The position numbers and the translations under genes are program-made. A model generated the notes under the pieces. That model saw nothing but the letters and a program-made list of their open reading frames with translations, had not been told where the DNA came from and ran no database searches. Below, in pieces: positions 16,784-25,420 of a stretch of 33,602 bases of DNA. The number at the start of each line of letters is the position of its first letter. Within the stretch, counting starts at the first letter, position 1. This DNA comes from Candidatus Nealsoniibacteriota bacterium. GTDB lineage: Bacteria; Patescibacteriota; Minisyncoccia; Minisyncoccales; UBA6532. Where the stretch lies: contig JACPLN010000007.1 of the NCBI GenBank assembly GCA_016186485.1, forward strand, positions 1 to 33,602, written 5' to 3'.

Positions 16784-18049
16784 TTGAAATTGAAAAAATT
16801 GGAGGCAGAAAGAAAATTGGGTATGGGAACTAGCGTTGTTCACTCGGGTTGGACCCCGGAAACAAATAACCCTCATATTTTGCCTATTTACCAGACCGGG
16901 ACCTTTACATTTAAAAGCGTTGCAGAAGCGAAGCGGGCTTTTGAAAAAGGCGACAGATTCGTTTATACCCGATTTAATAATCCAAACTTTCGCCAGCTTG
17001 AGGAAAAGATAGCTTCTCTTGAGGGAACAGGAGATGCTTTGATATTCCCTTGCGGTCTATCGGCAATACACTCAACATTGCTGGAAGTGCTCTTGGGCAA
17101 AAAAGGACAGCTTATTTGCACAAAAACCTTGTATGGCGGCACAGACGAGTTGTTTTCAAAACAATTCCCGCGTTTTGGCATAAAAGTTAATTTTGTGGAC
17201 ACAACGGTTTATGAAGACGTAGAAACAGCCATAGAAAAGGCTTTTCGGGAAGGCGCCAAAGCAATTGCGGTATTTTTGGAAACACCGGCAAATCCTACCC
17301 TTTCTATTTCAGATATTCGCATGATTTCAAAAGTTATTAGCTGCCATGACGAAAACATGGAAATACCGCTTGTGGTTGATAATTCCTTTGCAACTCCTTA
17401 CAACCAGAGGCCTTTATTCTTGGGCGCGGACATTATTGTTCATAGTGTTACAAAGTATCTTAACGGTCATGGAGATTTAATTGAGGGAGCGGTAGCCGGC
17501 AGCAATAAATTCATACGCAAGTATCTGCAGTTATGGAGAAATGTAATGGGCATCAATCCCTCGCCGTATGAATGTTGGCTGGCAGACAGAGGGCTAGAAA
17601 CCTTTGTATTAAGGATGGAAAAACACAATTCAAACGCGGCAAAACTTGCGGAATTCCTGGAAAATCATCCTCTTGTAGAAAGAGTGCTTTACCCCGGTTT
17701 AAAATCGCATCCTCAGCACGGAATCGCTTTGCGACAAATGAGGACCCCGAACGGAGAGAATGGCTTTGGGGGCATGATTTCCTTTGAGCTGAAAGGAGAG
17801 GTTGGCACGACTGAAAAATTCCTTAACTATTTCCCAAGGCATAAAAGTTTTGTTACTCTTTCTGTTAGTCTCGGCTATACAAGCACTTTAATAGAATCTC
17901 CCGCTTTAATGACCCATTCTGCTCTTCCTAGGGAAGAAAGATTAAAGAAGGGGATTACAGACAAATTAGTTCGTCTGTCCGTGGGGATAGAAGACTATCA
18001 GGATTTGGAAGATGAATTTGCCAAGGCCCTTGCTTATATTAATAGATAA
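16784..18049 (+). CDS. Cys/Met metabolism PLP-dependent enzyme (gamma-lyase / gamma-synthase family)
   Basis: VYTRFNNPNFRQLEEKIASLEG, TKTLYGGT, VVDNSFATPYNQRPL, HSVTKYLNGHGDLIEGAV (PLP Lys), RLSVGIED. Confidence 0.92.
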   Translation: MKLKKLEAERKLGMGTSVVHSGWTPETNNPHILPIYQTGTFTFKSVAEAKRAFEKGDRFVYTRFNNPNFRQLEEKIASLEGTGDALIFPCGLSAIHSTLLEVLLGKKGQLICTKTLYGGTDELFSKQFPRFGIKVNFVDTTVYEDVETAIEKAFREGAKAIAVFLETPANPTLSISDIRMISKVISCHDENMEIPLVVDNSFATPYNQRPLFLGADIIVHSVTKYLNGHGDLIEGAVAGSNKFIRKYLQLWRNVMGINPSPYECWLADRGLETFVLRMEKHNSNAAKLAEFLENHPLVERVLYPGLKSHPQHGIALRQMRTPNGENGFGGMISFELKGEVGTTEKFLNYFPRHKSFVTLSVSLGYTSTLIESPALMTHSALPREERLKKGITDKLVRLSVGIEDYQDLEDEFAKALAYINR

Positions 18050-18058
18050 GGGCTTTTT
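18026..18058 (+). terminator. Terminator overlapping the end of the PLP enzyme gene
   Basis: CCCTTgCTTAT...ATAAGGGCTTTTTTG. Confidence 0.65.
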
Positions 18059-18116
18059 TGTTTAATCAAGTCAGATTTAGTTTGACTGCTTTTCTTGGCA
18101 AGGTTAAGATGATTTA

Positions 18117-18821
18117 ATGCTTAAGGACATTTTAGACAAGTTTTATTTAGATAGGCAAAGAGATAGGGAACAGCAGCATTTTTATATTACGGACGCTGGC
18201 AAATGCGGCCGGGCTATTTTTTTTAAATTCAAAAACGTTCCCAGGGCGGCAATGGAACCCCATATTTTAAGAATGTTTGACCGGGGCGACTATCTTCAAA
18301 TGCAGATTTTAAACGCTCTTTTTAGCACAGGGGTTGTCAGGGCTTCCGAAGTGGTAATCCCTCCCCAGCAATTGATTTCCGGCAGAGCCGACGCCATTAT
18401 CACATTAAACAACGAGCTATATGTCGTTGATTTCAAAAGCATGAACAGCATGATCTTTAGGACTTTGGAAAAGGCAAAAGAAGAAAATATCAATCAGCTT
18501 CAGCTTTATTTGCATTATTTTAAGATACCAAAAGGCATTCTTCTTTATATAAATAAGGACAATCTGGAACTAAAAGAGTTTGTCATACAATACGACCCAA
18601 AGCTGGTGAAATCTTTGCTTGAAGATTTGGAAGTTTTGAAGTCAAAAATTGATTCCAATGTAGTTCCGGACAGGCTTGAAGATTATCCCGAAAACTGGCA
18701 ATGCATGTATTGCCAGTTTAAGGAAATATGCGCTATGGCGGGACCGAAAGAAGTCAGCTGGCAAGACTTCAAAAATAAAGTTGAATCAATAAAAGCCATA
18801 AATAATGGGAAGGCTTCCTAG
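18117..18821 (+). CDS. Cas4/RecB-like PD-(D/E)XK nuclease with Fe-S type cysteines
   Basis: AGKCGRAIFF, SGRADAIITLNNELYVVDFKSMN (D...DxK), NQLQLYLHYF, CMYCQFKEIC. Confidence 0.78.
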   Translation: MLKDILDKFYLDRQRDREQQHFYITDAGKCGRAIFFKFKNVPRAAMEPHILRMFDRGDYLQMQILNALFSTGVVRASEVVIPPQQLISGRADAIITLNNELYVVDFKSMNSMIFRTLEKAKEENINQLQLYLHYFKIPKGILLYINKDNLELKEFVIQYDPKLVKSLLEDLEVLKSKIDSNVVPDRLEDYPENWQCMYCQFKEICAMAGPKEVSWQDFKNKVESIKAINNGKAS

Positions 18822-18921
18822 GAAATTTTACCTTAACTCTGCTTTGTCGGCGGCGAAGGAACTCTTGGGCTAAGAAACCGTGGCGACTTTGCATCAAAGG
18901 CAGTCGTTTCGTTTCTAAGTT

Positions 18922-19761
18922 TTAAGGGAGGAGTTTTTTGGAGGCAAAAACTTTCCCCTCGCTTAAAACGTAGAGCCTGTTATCGCCTTGGCTGAAAAAT
19001 ATTTTTGGGTCTTTAAATTCGGTTAAGTCAATTATATTTAAGCCGTCTCTGGTATCGGTTTCAGAGATTTTTATTTTATCGCCGGCGTTAAACAGCAAAT
19101 AATAATTATCTGCCCAGAAAACATTGCCGATTTTTTCTGAGAACCTTGTCAAAAATACCTTTTCCTTTGCCTCATGTCTTGGCTGGCCCAAGTCTTCCTC
19201 CAAGAAATAAAGCCAAATTTCATAATCGTTGAAGTAGGCAACTTTTTTATTGTCCGGTGAAAACATAAAGCCTTTTGCCTCATCCAGAATATCCTTGGTT
19301 TTAGCATCCTTTATTTTTTTAGTCGTCCCATTATTTGATTTTTCTTTTTCCAGCAAAGAAAACCAGAATTCTTTTCCATTTTCATCAAGCAAAGAAAACT
19401 CCGGATTTTCCGGGAAAAGGACAATATTTTTGATTTCGGTCACCATTTTTTCTTTGATCGGAAGATTTTTCTTCCAAGGAAAGTATCCCTCTTTTTGGAT
19501 TTCTATTTCGTAATTTTTTGGCAAAAGGTTTTCAATCAAGGCATTTCCGAATAGAAAGGATGTTTTCTTTTTGGGTTTGCCGGAAACGAAAACTTCTGCA
19601 TTATCCGGCCTCGTCTTGAAATAAAAAGCGCCGGTCTGAACCAGCTTTTTTTGTTCAAAGTCAAAGCGGTAACCTTGGGAGTAAAGGATTATGGAAGGAG
19701 TTGTGATTAAAAACGAAACTGCCAAAATTACAAATAACGCCTTTTTAAAGCTTTTCTGCAT
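18922..19761 (-). CDS. PEGA-domain-like membrane-anchored protein
   Basis: N-terminal TM; GAFYFKTRPDNAEVFVSGKPKKKTSFLFGNALIENLLPKNYEIEIQKEGYFPWKKNL fits the PEGA pattern. Confidence 0.7.
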   Translation of the reverse strand: MQKSFKKALFVILAVSFLITTPSIILYSQGYRFDFEQKKLVQTGAFYFKTRPDNAEVFVSGKPKKKTSFLFGNALIENLLPKNYEIEIQKEGYFPWKKNLPIKEKMVTEIKNIVLFPENPEFSLLDENGKEFWFSLLEKEKSNNGTTKKIKDAKTKDILDEAKGFMFSPDNKKVAYFNDYEIWLYFLEEDLGQPRHEAKEKVFLTRFSEKIGNVFWADNYYLLFNAGDKIKISETDTRDGLNIIDLTEFKDPKIFFSQGDNRLYVLSEGKVFASKKLLP

Positions 19762-19794
19762 TTCCTTTATATTCTATAATGATAATAGAATATC

Positions 19795-19823
19795 TTGATT
19801 TTTTTCTCAACTGCTTGTATAAT
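19795..19823 (+). promoter_or_regulatory. Sigma70-type promoter for clpB
   Basis: TTGATT - 17 nt - TATAAT. Confidence 0.65.
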
Positions 19824-19836
19824 ATTTTGAAATACT

Positions 19837-22551
19837 ATGAACGGAGGCAATTTTACCCATAAAGCCCAAGAAGTCATGCTTATAGCCCAGGACGTTGCCA
19901 GAGAAAGGGGGCAGCAGCAGATAGATGCTCTGCACCTGCTTTTGGCTTTGATTTCTCAAGAAGAGAGCGTAGTTGTAACCCTGCTGCAAAAAATTGGAGC
20001 AGACATTGACAGTTTGAAGAAAAAAGCAATATCTGCCATAGAGAAAATTCCCGTTATAGCCGCGCCTCAAACATTGGGCCAGTTTTACCTGACCCAGGAC
20101 ATGGCTAAGGTTTTAGACAGGGCCCGCGAAGAGGCAATGAGGATGGGGGACGAATTTATTTCTGTAGAGCACCTATTTTTGTCTTTGCTGGATATGCCGA
20201 CTCGCGCCAAAGAAATTTTGGCAAAGACGTCTTTCATCCAGCCGGGAGAAGGAGCGGCAGTTTTAGAATTCGGAAAGCTGGATTATAACTCTGCCCTTAA
20301 GATACTTTCTCAAATCAGGGGAGGGGCGAGAATTACCGATCCTGAACCAGAATCTAAATATCAGGTCATTGAAAAGTATGCCCGCAACTTAACTACCCTA
20401 GCCCTTCAGGGAAAACTAGATCCTGTGATTGGCAGGGAAAATGAAATAAGAAGATTGATGCAGGTTCTTTCAAGGCGCACAAAGAATAACCCCGTGCTTA
20501 TAGGCGAGGCGGGAGTGGGGAAAACCGCTATTGTTGAGGGTTTGGCCCAGAGAATAATTAAAGGCGATGTGCCGGAGTCCTTGAGAGACAAGGAAATTAT
20601 CGGTTTGGACATAGGATCTATGGTGGCAGGCACCAAATACAGAGGCGAGTTTGAAGAAAGAATCAAGGCTTTTCTTAAGGAGTTTAACAGGGCTGGCGGG
20701 AAATATATTTTGTTTATTGACGAGCTTCATACGTTGGTTGGGGCGGGAGCAGCCGAAGGAGCGATTGACGCTTCAAATCTTTTAAAGCCGGCTTTGGCCA
20801 GGGGCGAGCTCAGGGCAATCGGAGCCACAACGCTGAAAGAGTACCAGAAGCATATTGAAAGAGACCCCGCTCTTGAAAGGCGTTTTCAGCCAATTTATGT
20901 TGCAGAGCCCTCAATTGAGGACACTATTGCCATTTTGCGCGGCCTGAAAGAAAAGTACGAAACCCATCACGGAGTAAGGATTAAAGACGAAGCCCTGGTT
21001 GCGGCTGCAAATTTGGCTGCAAGGTACATCGCAGACAGGTTCTTGCCGGATAAAGCCGTTGACTTAATGGATGAGGCAGCCTCTGCCTTAAGGCTTGAGA
21101 TTGAATCAAAACCAGCCGAAGTTTATGAATTAAAAAAAGAAATTCAAAAGCTTGAAATTGAAAAAGAGGCTTTAAAGAAAGAAACAGTTAAAGGAACGAA
21201 AAACAGGCTGGCTGCCATTAACCGTTCTCTGGCGGACTTGGGAGAAAAACTTAAAAACATTGAACTTCATTGGAAAACGGAAAGGGATTTAATTCAGGCG
21301 ATAAGGAACCTAAAAAGGGAGCTTGACCAGTTTTCTTTCCAGGCGGAGATAGCTGAAAGAGGGGCGGATTTGCAAAAAGTTGCCGAAATAAAATACGGGA
21401 AAATTCCCGAAATAACCAAAGAAATTAAAGACAAAGAAAAGGAGCTGTTTAATTTTCAAAAGAAACACAAGATATTGAAAGAAGAAATAGGAGAGGAGGA
21501 AGTGGCTCGGGTGGTATCTCGCTGGACGGGAATTCCGGTAACAAGGCTTATTGAGGGGGAGGCTAAAAAGCTTGAGAAAATTGAAGAGATTCTTTCTCAA
21601 AGGGTTGTTGGGCAGCTGGAAGCAATTGCCGCCGTGGCAAACGCCATAAGAAGATCAAGGGCCGGCATCTCCGAAGAAAACAGGCCAATGGGTTCATTTA
21701 TGTTTTTGGGGCCGACCGGAGTCGGCAAAACAGAAACCGCCAGAGCTCTAGCCGGGTTCCTCTTTAACGATGAAAACGCTCTGATAAGGCTTGATATGTC
21801 AGAGTATATGGAAAAGCACACTGTTTCTAAAATGATAGGTTCTCCTCCGGGATACGTTGGATACGACGAAGGGGGCCAGCTGACGGAAAAAGTTCGCAGA
21901 AGGCCCTATAGCGTTATTCTGCTTGATGAAATTGAAAAGGCGCATCCCGAAGTATTTAACATTCTTTTGCAGATTTTGGAAGACGGTAGGTTAACCGATG
22001 CAAAAGGCAGAACCGCTTCTTTCAAAAATACAATCTTGATAATGACTTCTAATATTGGTTCAGAACACATTGCTAAAATGGGCTCTTTGGGGTTTTTAGG
22101 AGAAAGCGAAAACGAAACCAGGTCTAGTTTGAAAGATAAGGTAATGGAGGCATTGAAAGAAGAGTTTAGGCCGGAGTTTTTGAATAGAATTGATGAAATC
22201 GTTATTTTCAATTATCTTGGAAAGCAGGAGATTAAGAAAATTGTTGAGTTGGAGCTAAAAAAGGTGGTAGATAGGCTGTTCTCAAGAAAAATTGATTTGA
22301 GCATTTCCCAGAAAACTAAAGATCTTTTGGCAGAAAGGGGTTTTGACCCGAATCTTGGAGCAAGGCCGTTAAGAAGAGTTATTCAAAAGCTTGTTTTGGA
22401 TCCTTTGGCCCTGAAGATTGTTTCTAGAGAAGTAAAAGAGGGCGACAGGGTGGTGGTTGACAGCGAAGACGGCAAAATAGTTTTCCGTGGCGTCCAGGAC
22501 ATATTGAAAGTCAGCCGCAGGGAGAAGTCCGAGAATATCTTGGTGAAATAA
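19837..22551 (+). CDS. clpB: ATP-dependent chaperone ClpB/ClpC-type AAA+ protein
   Basis: Two Walker A/B modules ([27 protein letters not shown]), [16 protein letters not shown], coiled middle domain, [32 protein letters not shown]. Confidence 0.93.
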   Translation: MNGGNFTHKAQEVMLIAQDVARERGQQQIDALHLLLALISQEESVVVTLLQKIGADIDSLKKKAISAIEKIPVIAAPQTLGQFYLTQDMAKVLDRAREEAMRMGDEFISVEHLFLSLLDMPTRAKEILAKTSFIQPGEGAAVLEFGKLDYNSALKILSQIRGGARITDPEPESKYQVIEKYARNLTTLALQGKLDPVIGRENEIRRLMQVLSRRTKNNPVLIGEAGVGKTAIVEGLAQRIIKGDVPESLRDKEIIGLDIGSMVAGTKYRGEFEERIKAFLKEFNRAGGKYILFIDELHTLVGAGAAEGAIDASNLLKPALARGELRAIGATTLKEYQKHIERDPALERRFQPIYVAEPSIEDTIAILRGLKEKYETHHGVRIKDEALVAAANLAARYIADRFLPDKAVDLMDEAASALRLEIESKPAEVYELKKEIQKLEIEKEALKKETVKGTKNRLAAINRSLADLGEKLKNIELHWKTERDLIQAIRNLKRELDQFSFQAEIAERGADLQKVAEIKYGKIPEITKEIKDKEKELFNFQKKHKILKEEIGEEEVARVVSRWTGIPVTRLIEGEAKKLEKIEEILSQRVVGQLEAIAAVANAIRRSRAGISEENRPMGSFMFLGPTGVGKTETARALAGFLFNDENALIRLDMSEYMEKHTVSKMIGSPPGYVGYDEGGQLTEKVRRRPYSVILLDEIEKAHPEVFNILLQILEDGRLTDAKGRTASFKNTILIMTSNIGSEHIAKMGSLGFLGESENETRSSLKDKVMEALKEEFRPEFLNRIDEIVIFNYLGKQEIKKIVELELKKVVDRLFSRKIDLSISQKTKDLLAERGFDPNLGARPLRRVIQKLVLDPLALKIVSREVKEGDRVVVDSEDGKIVFRGVQDILKVSRREKSENILVK

Positions 22552-22552
22552 A

Positions 22553-22613
22553 CCCCATAGTAGAAATTTGACAAGTTTCACTTTACGCAGTAAGTCAAAT
22601 TTTCACTACGGGG
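22553..22613. repeat. Hairpin repeat element, family iv copy C
   Basis: CCCCATAGTAGAAATTTGAC AAGTTTCACTTTACGCAGTAA GTCAAATTTTCACTACGGGG; loop closely matches copy A. Confidence 0.88.
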
Positions 22614-22654
22614 TAAAAAAATAAAGAGCGGTTTTCAGACTTGCTCAGGTCTTT

Positions 22655-22912
22655 TTAACAACTCTCGGAGAGAAGCAGCCTGACTATTGTTTGGTTAGCA
22701 TTCCTAAGCACTATCATTCCGCCAGGTGTTATTTCCAGAGAATCCCCGACGTATTCTTCGTTTTTGCCTGATCCGGCAACTATTCTGCGCAGGTTTTTCT
22801 TCCTTCTTGCCACAAACGTTAGTATTTTTACGGCACTACTCAGTCTTTTCTCCTCCAGAGTTATTTCATAAGTTGACCCTTGTGTTTTAAGAAGCAATTC
22901 TTCTCTGCCCAT
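22655..22912 (-). CDS. Hypothetical protein (85 aa); true start may be internal
   Basis: ORF with a consensus promoter directly upstream on the minus strand. Confidence 0.6.
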   Translation of the reverse strand: MGREELLLKTQGSTYEITLEEKRLSSAVKILTFVARRKKNLRRIVAGSGKNEEYVGDSLEITPGGMIVLRNANQTIVRLLLSESC

Positions 22913-22941
22913 ATAATATCACATTATTATTTATTTGTCAA
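22913..22941 (-). promoter_or_regulatory. Sigma70-type promoter, minus strand
   Basis: TTGACA - 17 nt - TATTAT, directly abutting the annotated ATG. Confidence 0.6.
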
Positions 22942-23627
22942 TACTAATGACAGGAAAATTTATTAGCGTAGTATATGTTTTCGTCATTGGCGCAATCGGC
23001 GGCATTTTTGCCGATCAGATTCTTTGGCCCTATTTTATTGAGAGGCCGCTTTTCTATCAGTATAAGTTAGAGCAAAGCCCTGTTTACGTAACAGAGAGGA
23101 AACAAGTGACAATAAAAGAAAATCAGGCTCTTGAAGAAGCGGTTGAGAAAGTGAAAAAAGTTGTAGTCGGGGTTTATCCCCAAGGATCCGGCATTATTGT
23201 AACTTCCGATGGCCTTTTGGTTACCCTTAACGATCTTTTGCCGCAAGGTTCAAAATTCTATTTTTTGGTTGGCGCTTCCCGGCCGGCATACCAGGTGTTG
23301 AAAAGAGACGTTAAGAATAATTTAGCTTTGGTAAAAGTTGAGGAAGATAGATTATCAACCGCTGGCTTTGCCAGTTTTGATAGTTTAAAAGCGGGGGAGA
23401 GGGTATTTTTGGTTGGCAGTTTGTTTGAGGAGCAGTCGGTAAACGAAGGAATTATTGCTTCAATTGATAAAGATTTTGTTAAGACTAATATCTTTGACGA
23501 AGCCAAGCTCGCTGGCAGTCCTTTGTTTGATATTGAAGGAAACTTAGTCGGCTTGAGCGAAATTGACGAATCCGGCAGAGTTAAGGCTGTGCCGGTTAAC
23601 AAAATAAAGGAATTCATCGGATTTTGA
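22935..23627 (+). CDS. Membrane-anchored HtrA/trypsin-fold protein, predicted pseudoprotease
   Basis: GSGIIVTSDGLLVTLNDLL, NNLALVKVE, KLAGSPLFDIEGNLVGL align by eye to DegP-type motifs but lack H, D and S. The start could be TTG 22935 or ATG 22947. Confidence 0.7.
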   Translation: MSILMTGKFISVVYVFVIGAIGGIFADQILWPYFIERPLFYQYKLEQSPVYVTERKQVTIKENQALEEAVEKVKKVVVGVYPQGSGIIVTSDGLLVTLNDLLPQGSKFYFLVGASRPAYQVLKRDVKNNLALVKVEEDRLSTAGFASFDSLKAGERVFLVGSLFEEQSVNEGIIASIDKDFVKTNIFDEAKLAGSPLFDIEGNLVGLSEIDESGRVKAVPVNKIKEFIGF

Positions 23628-23666
23628 ACTCATTATTTTTAACTCGTCCCGCGTCAATTTTTATAT

Positions 23667-23695
23667 TTGACGTTTTTAATTTTTCCATCTAATAT
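23667..23695 (+). promoter_or_regulatory. Promoter for the PP2C gene, -35 inside a CGTCAA/TTGACG inverted repeat
   Basis: TTGACG - 17 nt - TAATAT. Confidence 0.5.
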
Positions 23696-23719
23696 TTTAG
23701 TTGTTGACGGTGAGTAAGA

Positions 23720-24478
23720 GTGGTTGTAAAAGCTTCTATTGTGTCAGAACAGGGCAGAAGGGATCATATGGAAGACGCTTATTTTCTGGCTTCAAACCTT
23801 GCCGGAAAGGGTTGGATTTTCGGAGGAGTTTATGATGGCCACAGAGGCAGCTATGCAGCCGAATATGCGTCAAAGAACATTTACAGGAGATTTTTGGGAA
23901 GTTTCTTGAGAATTCATTCTCCGGAAAAGGCGTTTATAAGAAGCTATGAGAGAGTTTCCAAAGAACTTAGCAATCAGGTTTCCGGAACGTGCGCCGCGAA
24001 CTTCTTTATCAAAGACGGGAAGATTTACTACGCAAATGCCGGAGACGCCAGGATTATTTTAGTCCAAAAACGGCAGGCGCTTCAATTGACTGCTGTTCAC
24101 AGGGCAAATATGAAATTTGAAAGGGATAGGATTGAAATGATGGGCGGAAAGATAGAGGATGGTTACGTTTGGAGCGGACAACTAGGATTGCAGCCCACTA
24201 GAACGCTTGGAGACGAAGACTTTAAGCGAGCGGGGGTGATAGCTGCGCCTTCGGTTGGTTTTCACGAAATTACAAAAGATGATTTGTTTTTGATCGCGGG
24301 AACAGACGGCCTATTTGACGTTATGGGTAAAAGTTCAATATGGGATTTGATGATGATGAAGGGTTTAAATGATGCAAATGAGGTAGCTCGGCTTTTGAAA
24401 GAAGAAGTTTTGAAAAATCCCAAAGCAAGAGATAATCTTACCGTCATAGTTCTTTCCCTTAAACAGTTTTGGCCTTGA
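23720..24478 (+). CDS. PP2C-family Ser/Thr protein phosphatase (eukaryote-like motifs)
   Basis: EQGRRDHMEDAYF, GGVYDGHRGSYAAEY, NAGDARIIL, PTRTLGDEDFK, GTDGLFDVM, RDNLTVIVL. Confidence 0.92.
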   Translation: MVVKASIVSEQGRRDHMEDAYFLASNLAGKGWIFGGVYDGHRGSYAAEYASKNIYRRFLGSFLRIHSPEKAFIRSYERVSKELSNQVSGTCAANFFIKDGKIYYANAGDARIILVQKRQALQLTAVHRANMKFERDRIEMMGGKIEDGYVWSGQLGLQPTRTLGDEDFKRAGVIAAPSVGFHEITKDDLFLIAGTDGLFDVMGKSSIWDLMMMKGLNDANEVARLLKEEVLKNPKARDNLTVIVLSLKQFWP

Positions 24479-24502
24479 CAGAAACTTATATTCTGCTATT
24501 AT
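24475..24502 (+). promoter_or_regulatory. Sigma70-type promoter
   Basis: TTGACA - 16 nt - TATTAT. Confidence 0.6.
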
Positions 24503-24521
24503 ATTGACAGTGAACGAAAAA

Positions 24522-24737
24522 ATGTCTGATAGTTGTCTGATCTGCGACGGGAAGCTGAATCTGGAGATGTATGAGATGACAAGCTATTTCCAGTGCGATA
24601 AAGATCCCACCCATCGTTTGAGTTTTGAGGAATACTGTAGATTGGTTCCGGAAAGTGGAAATCGTGAGAAAGTTAAAAAAGCTATGGAGAGGCGCGCAGC
24701 TCATCTTAAATCTCAAATTAATAAAAAAAGGGCATAA
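24522..24737 (+). CDS. Small hypothetical protein with CxxC motif
   Basis: MSDSCLICDGKLNLEMYEMTSYFQCDKDPTHR...; start moved to ATG 24522 because the -10 box nearly touches TTG 24504. Confidence 0.55.
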   Translation: MSDSCLICDGKLNLEMYEMTSYFQCDKDPTHRLSFEEYCRLVPESGNREKVKKAMERRAAHLKSQINKKRA

Positions 24738-24753
24738 CCCCTTTTTATTTTGT

Positions 24754-24796
24754 ATCTTGGGCAGTTGCTTCCTCGGAGGAAGCAACTGCCCAAGAT
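24754..24796. repeat. Palindromic repeat, family i copy 3 (perfect 43-bp palindrome)
   Basis: ATCTTGGGCAGTTGCTTCCTC-G-GAGGAAGCAACTGCCCAAGAT. Confidence 0.97.
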
Positions 24797-24844
24797 GGGG
24801 GAAAATGGATTATTGTTCTTGACAGATGAAAGGAGAGTTTTAAT

Positions 24845-25420
24845 ATGAAACCGATGAATAGGAAATTTGTTATTCTCGTTCTCGCTGTTTTGTTTTTGGC
24901 CGGAGGATTTTTTTATTGGTGGAATAACCAAGCGGATGTGAGAGGGTTGAACAAAACTTTGCCCGATGGTGTTCGGGTAACAAAAAGTTTTTTCGGAAGC
25001 GAATACAAAGTTGTTAACAAAATTGATGGATATTCGTTTAAAGTTCCACCCGAGTGGAAAGGGGTAAAAGAAATAGAGTATGTACCCGAGAGGACAGAAC
25101 AAGGGTATACGGGGACTAGTATTAGTGTAGAAGGAAGCGAAGGGATAAAGAGAGATAGGGTTTTTACTATAGATAAGTTTAAAATAAAAGAGCAAAATAT
25201 CGATTTGTTGCAATGGGTAAAGGATAACTTTAAAGTTTTTGAGCTGGTGGGTGAATTTACCCAGGAGAGCATTGGAGGTTTTGAAATTGTTAAAACACGG
25301 GAAAATATTCACTTATTGGGAATGTATATATATCACTTTCAGAGAAATTTTGCCGCATATTCTATTACTGGCGGTTCCGAAGAATTTATTCGTTATATTA
25401 TTGCTAATGGAAAATGGTAA
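24845..25420 (+). CDS. Membrane-anchored or secreted hypothetical protein
   Basis: N-terminal TM (FVILVLAVLFLAGGFFYWW); AGGAG RBS; stop overlaps the next start (ATGGTAA). Confidence 0.7.
   Translation: MKPMNRKFVILVLAVLFLAGGFFYWWNNQADVRGLNKTLPDGVRVTKSFFGSEYKVVNKIDGYSFKVPPEWKGVKEIEYVPERTEQGYTGTSISVEGSEGIKRDRVFTIDKFKIKEQNIDLLQWVKDNFKVFELVGEFTQESIGGFEIVKTRENIHLLGMYIYHFQRNFAAYSITGGSEEFIRYIIANGKW

Noticed and set aside
23651-23690. CGTCAA...TTGACG inverted repeat as a dedicated operator
   Set aside because: Followed by a T-rich run, so equally explained as the terminator of the upstream gene overlapping the PP2C promoter; not separable from sequence alone.
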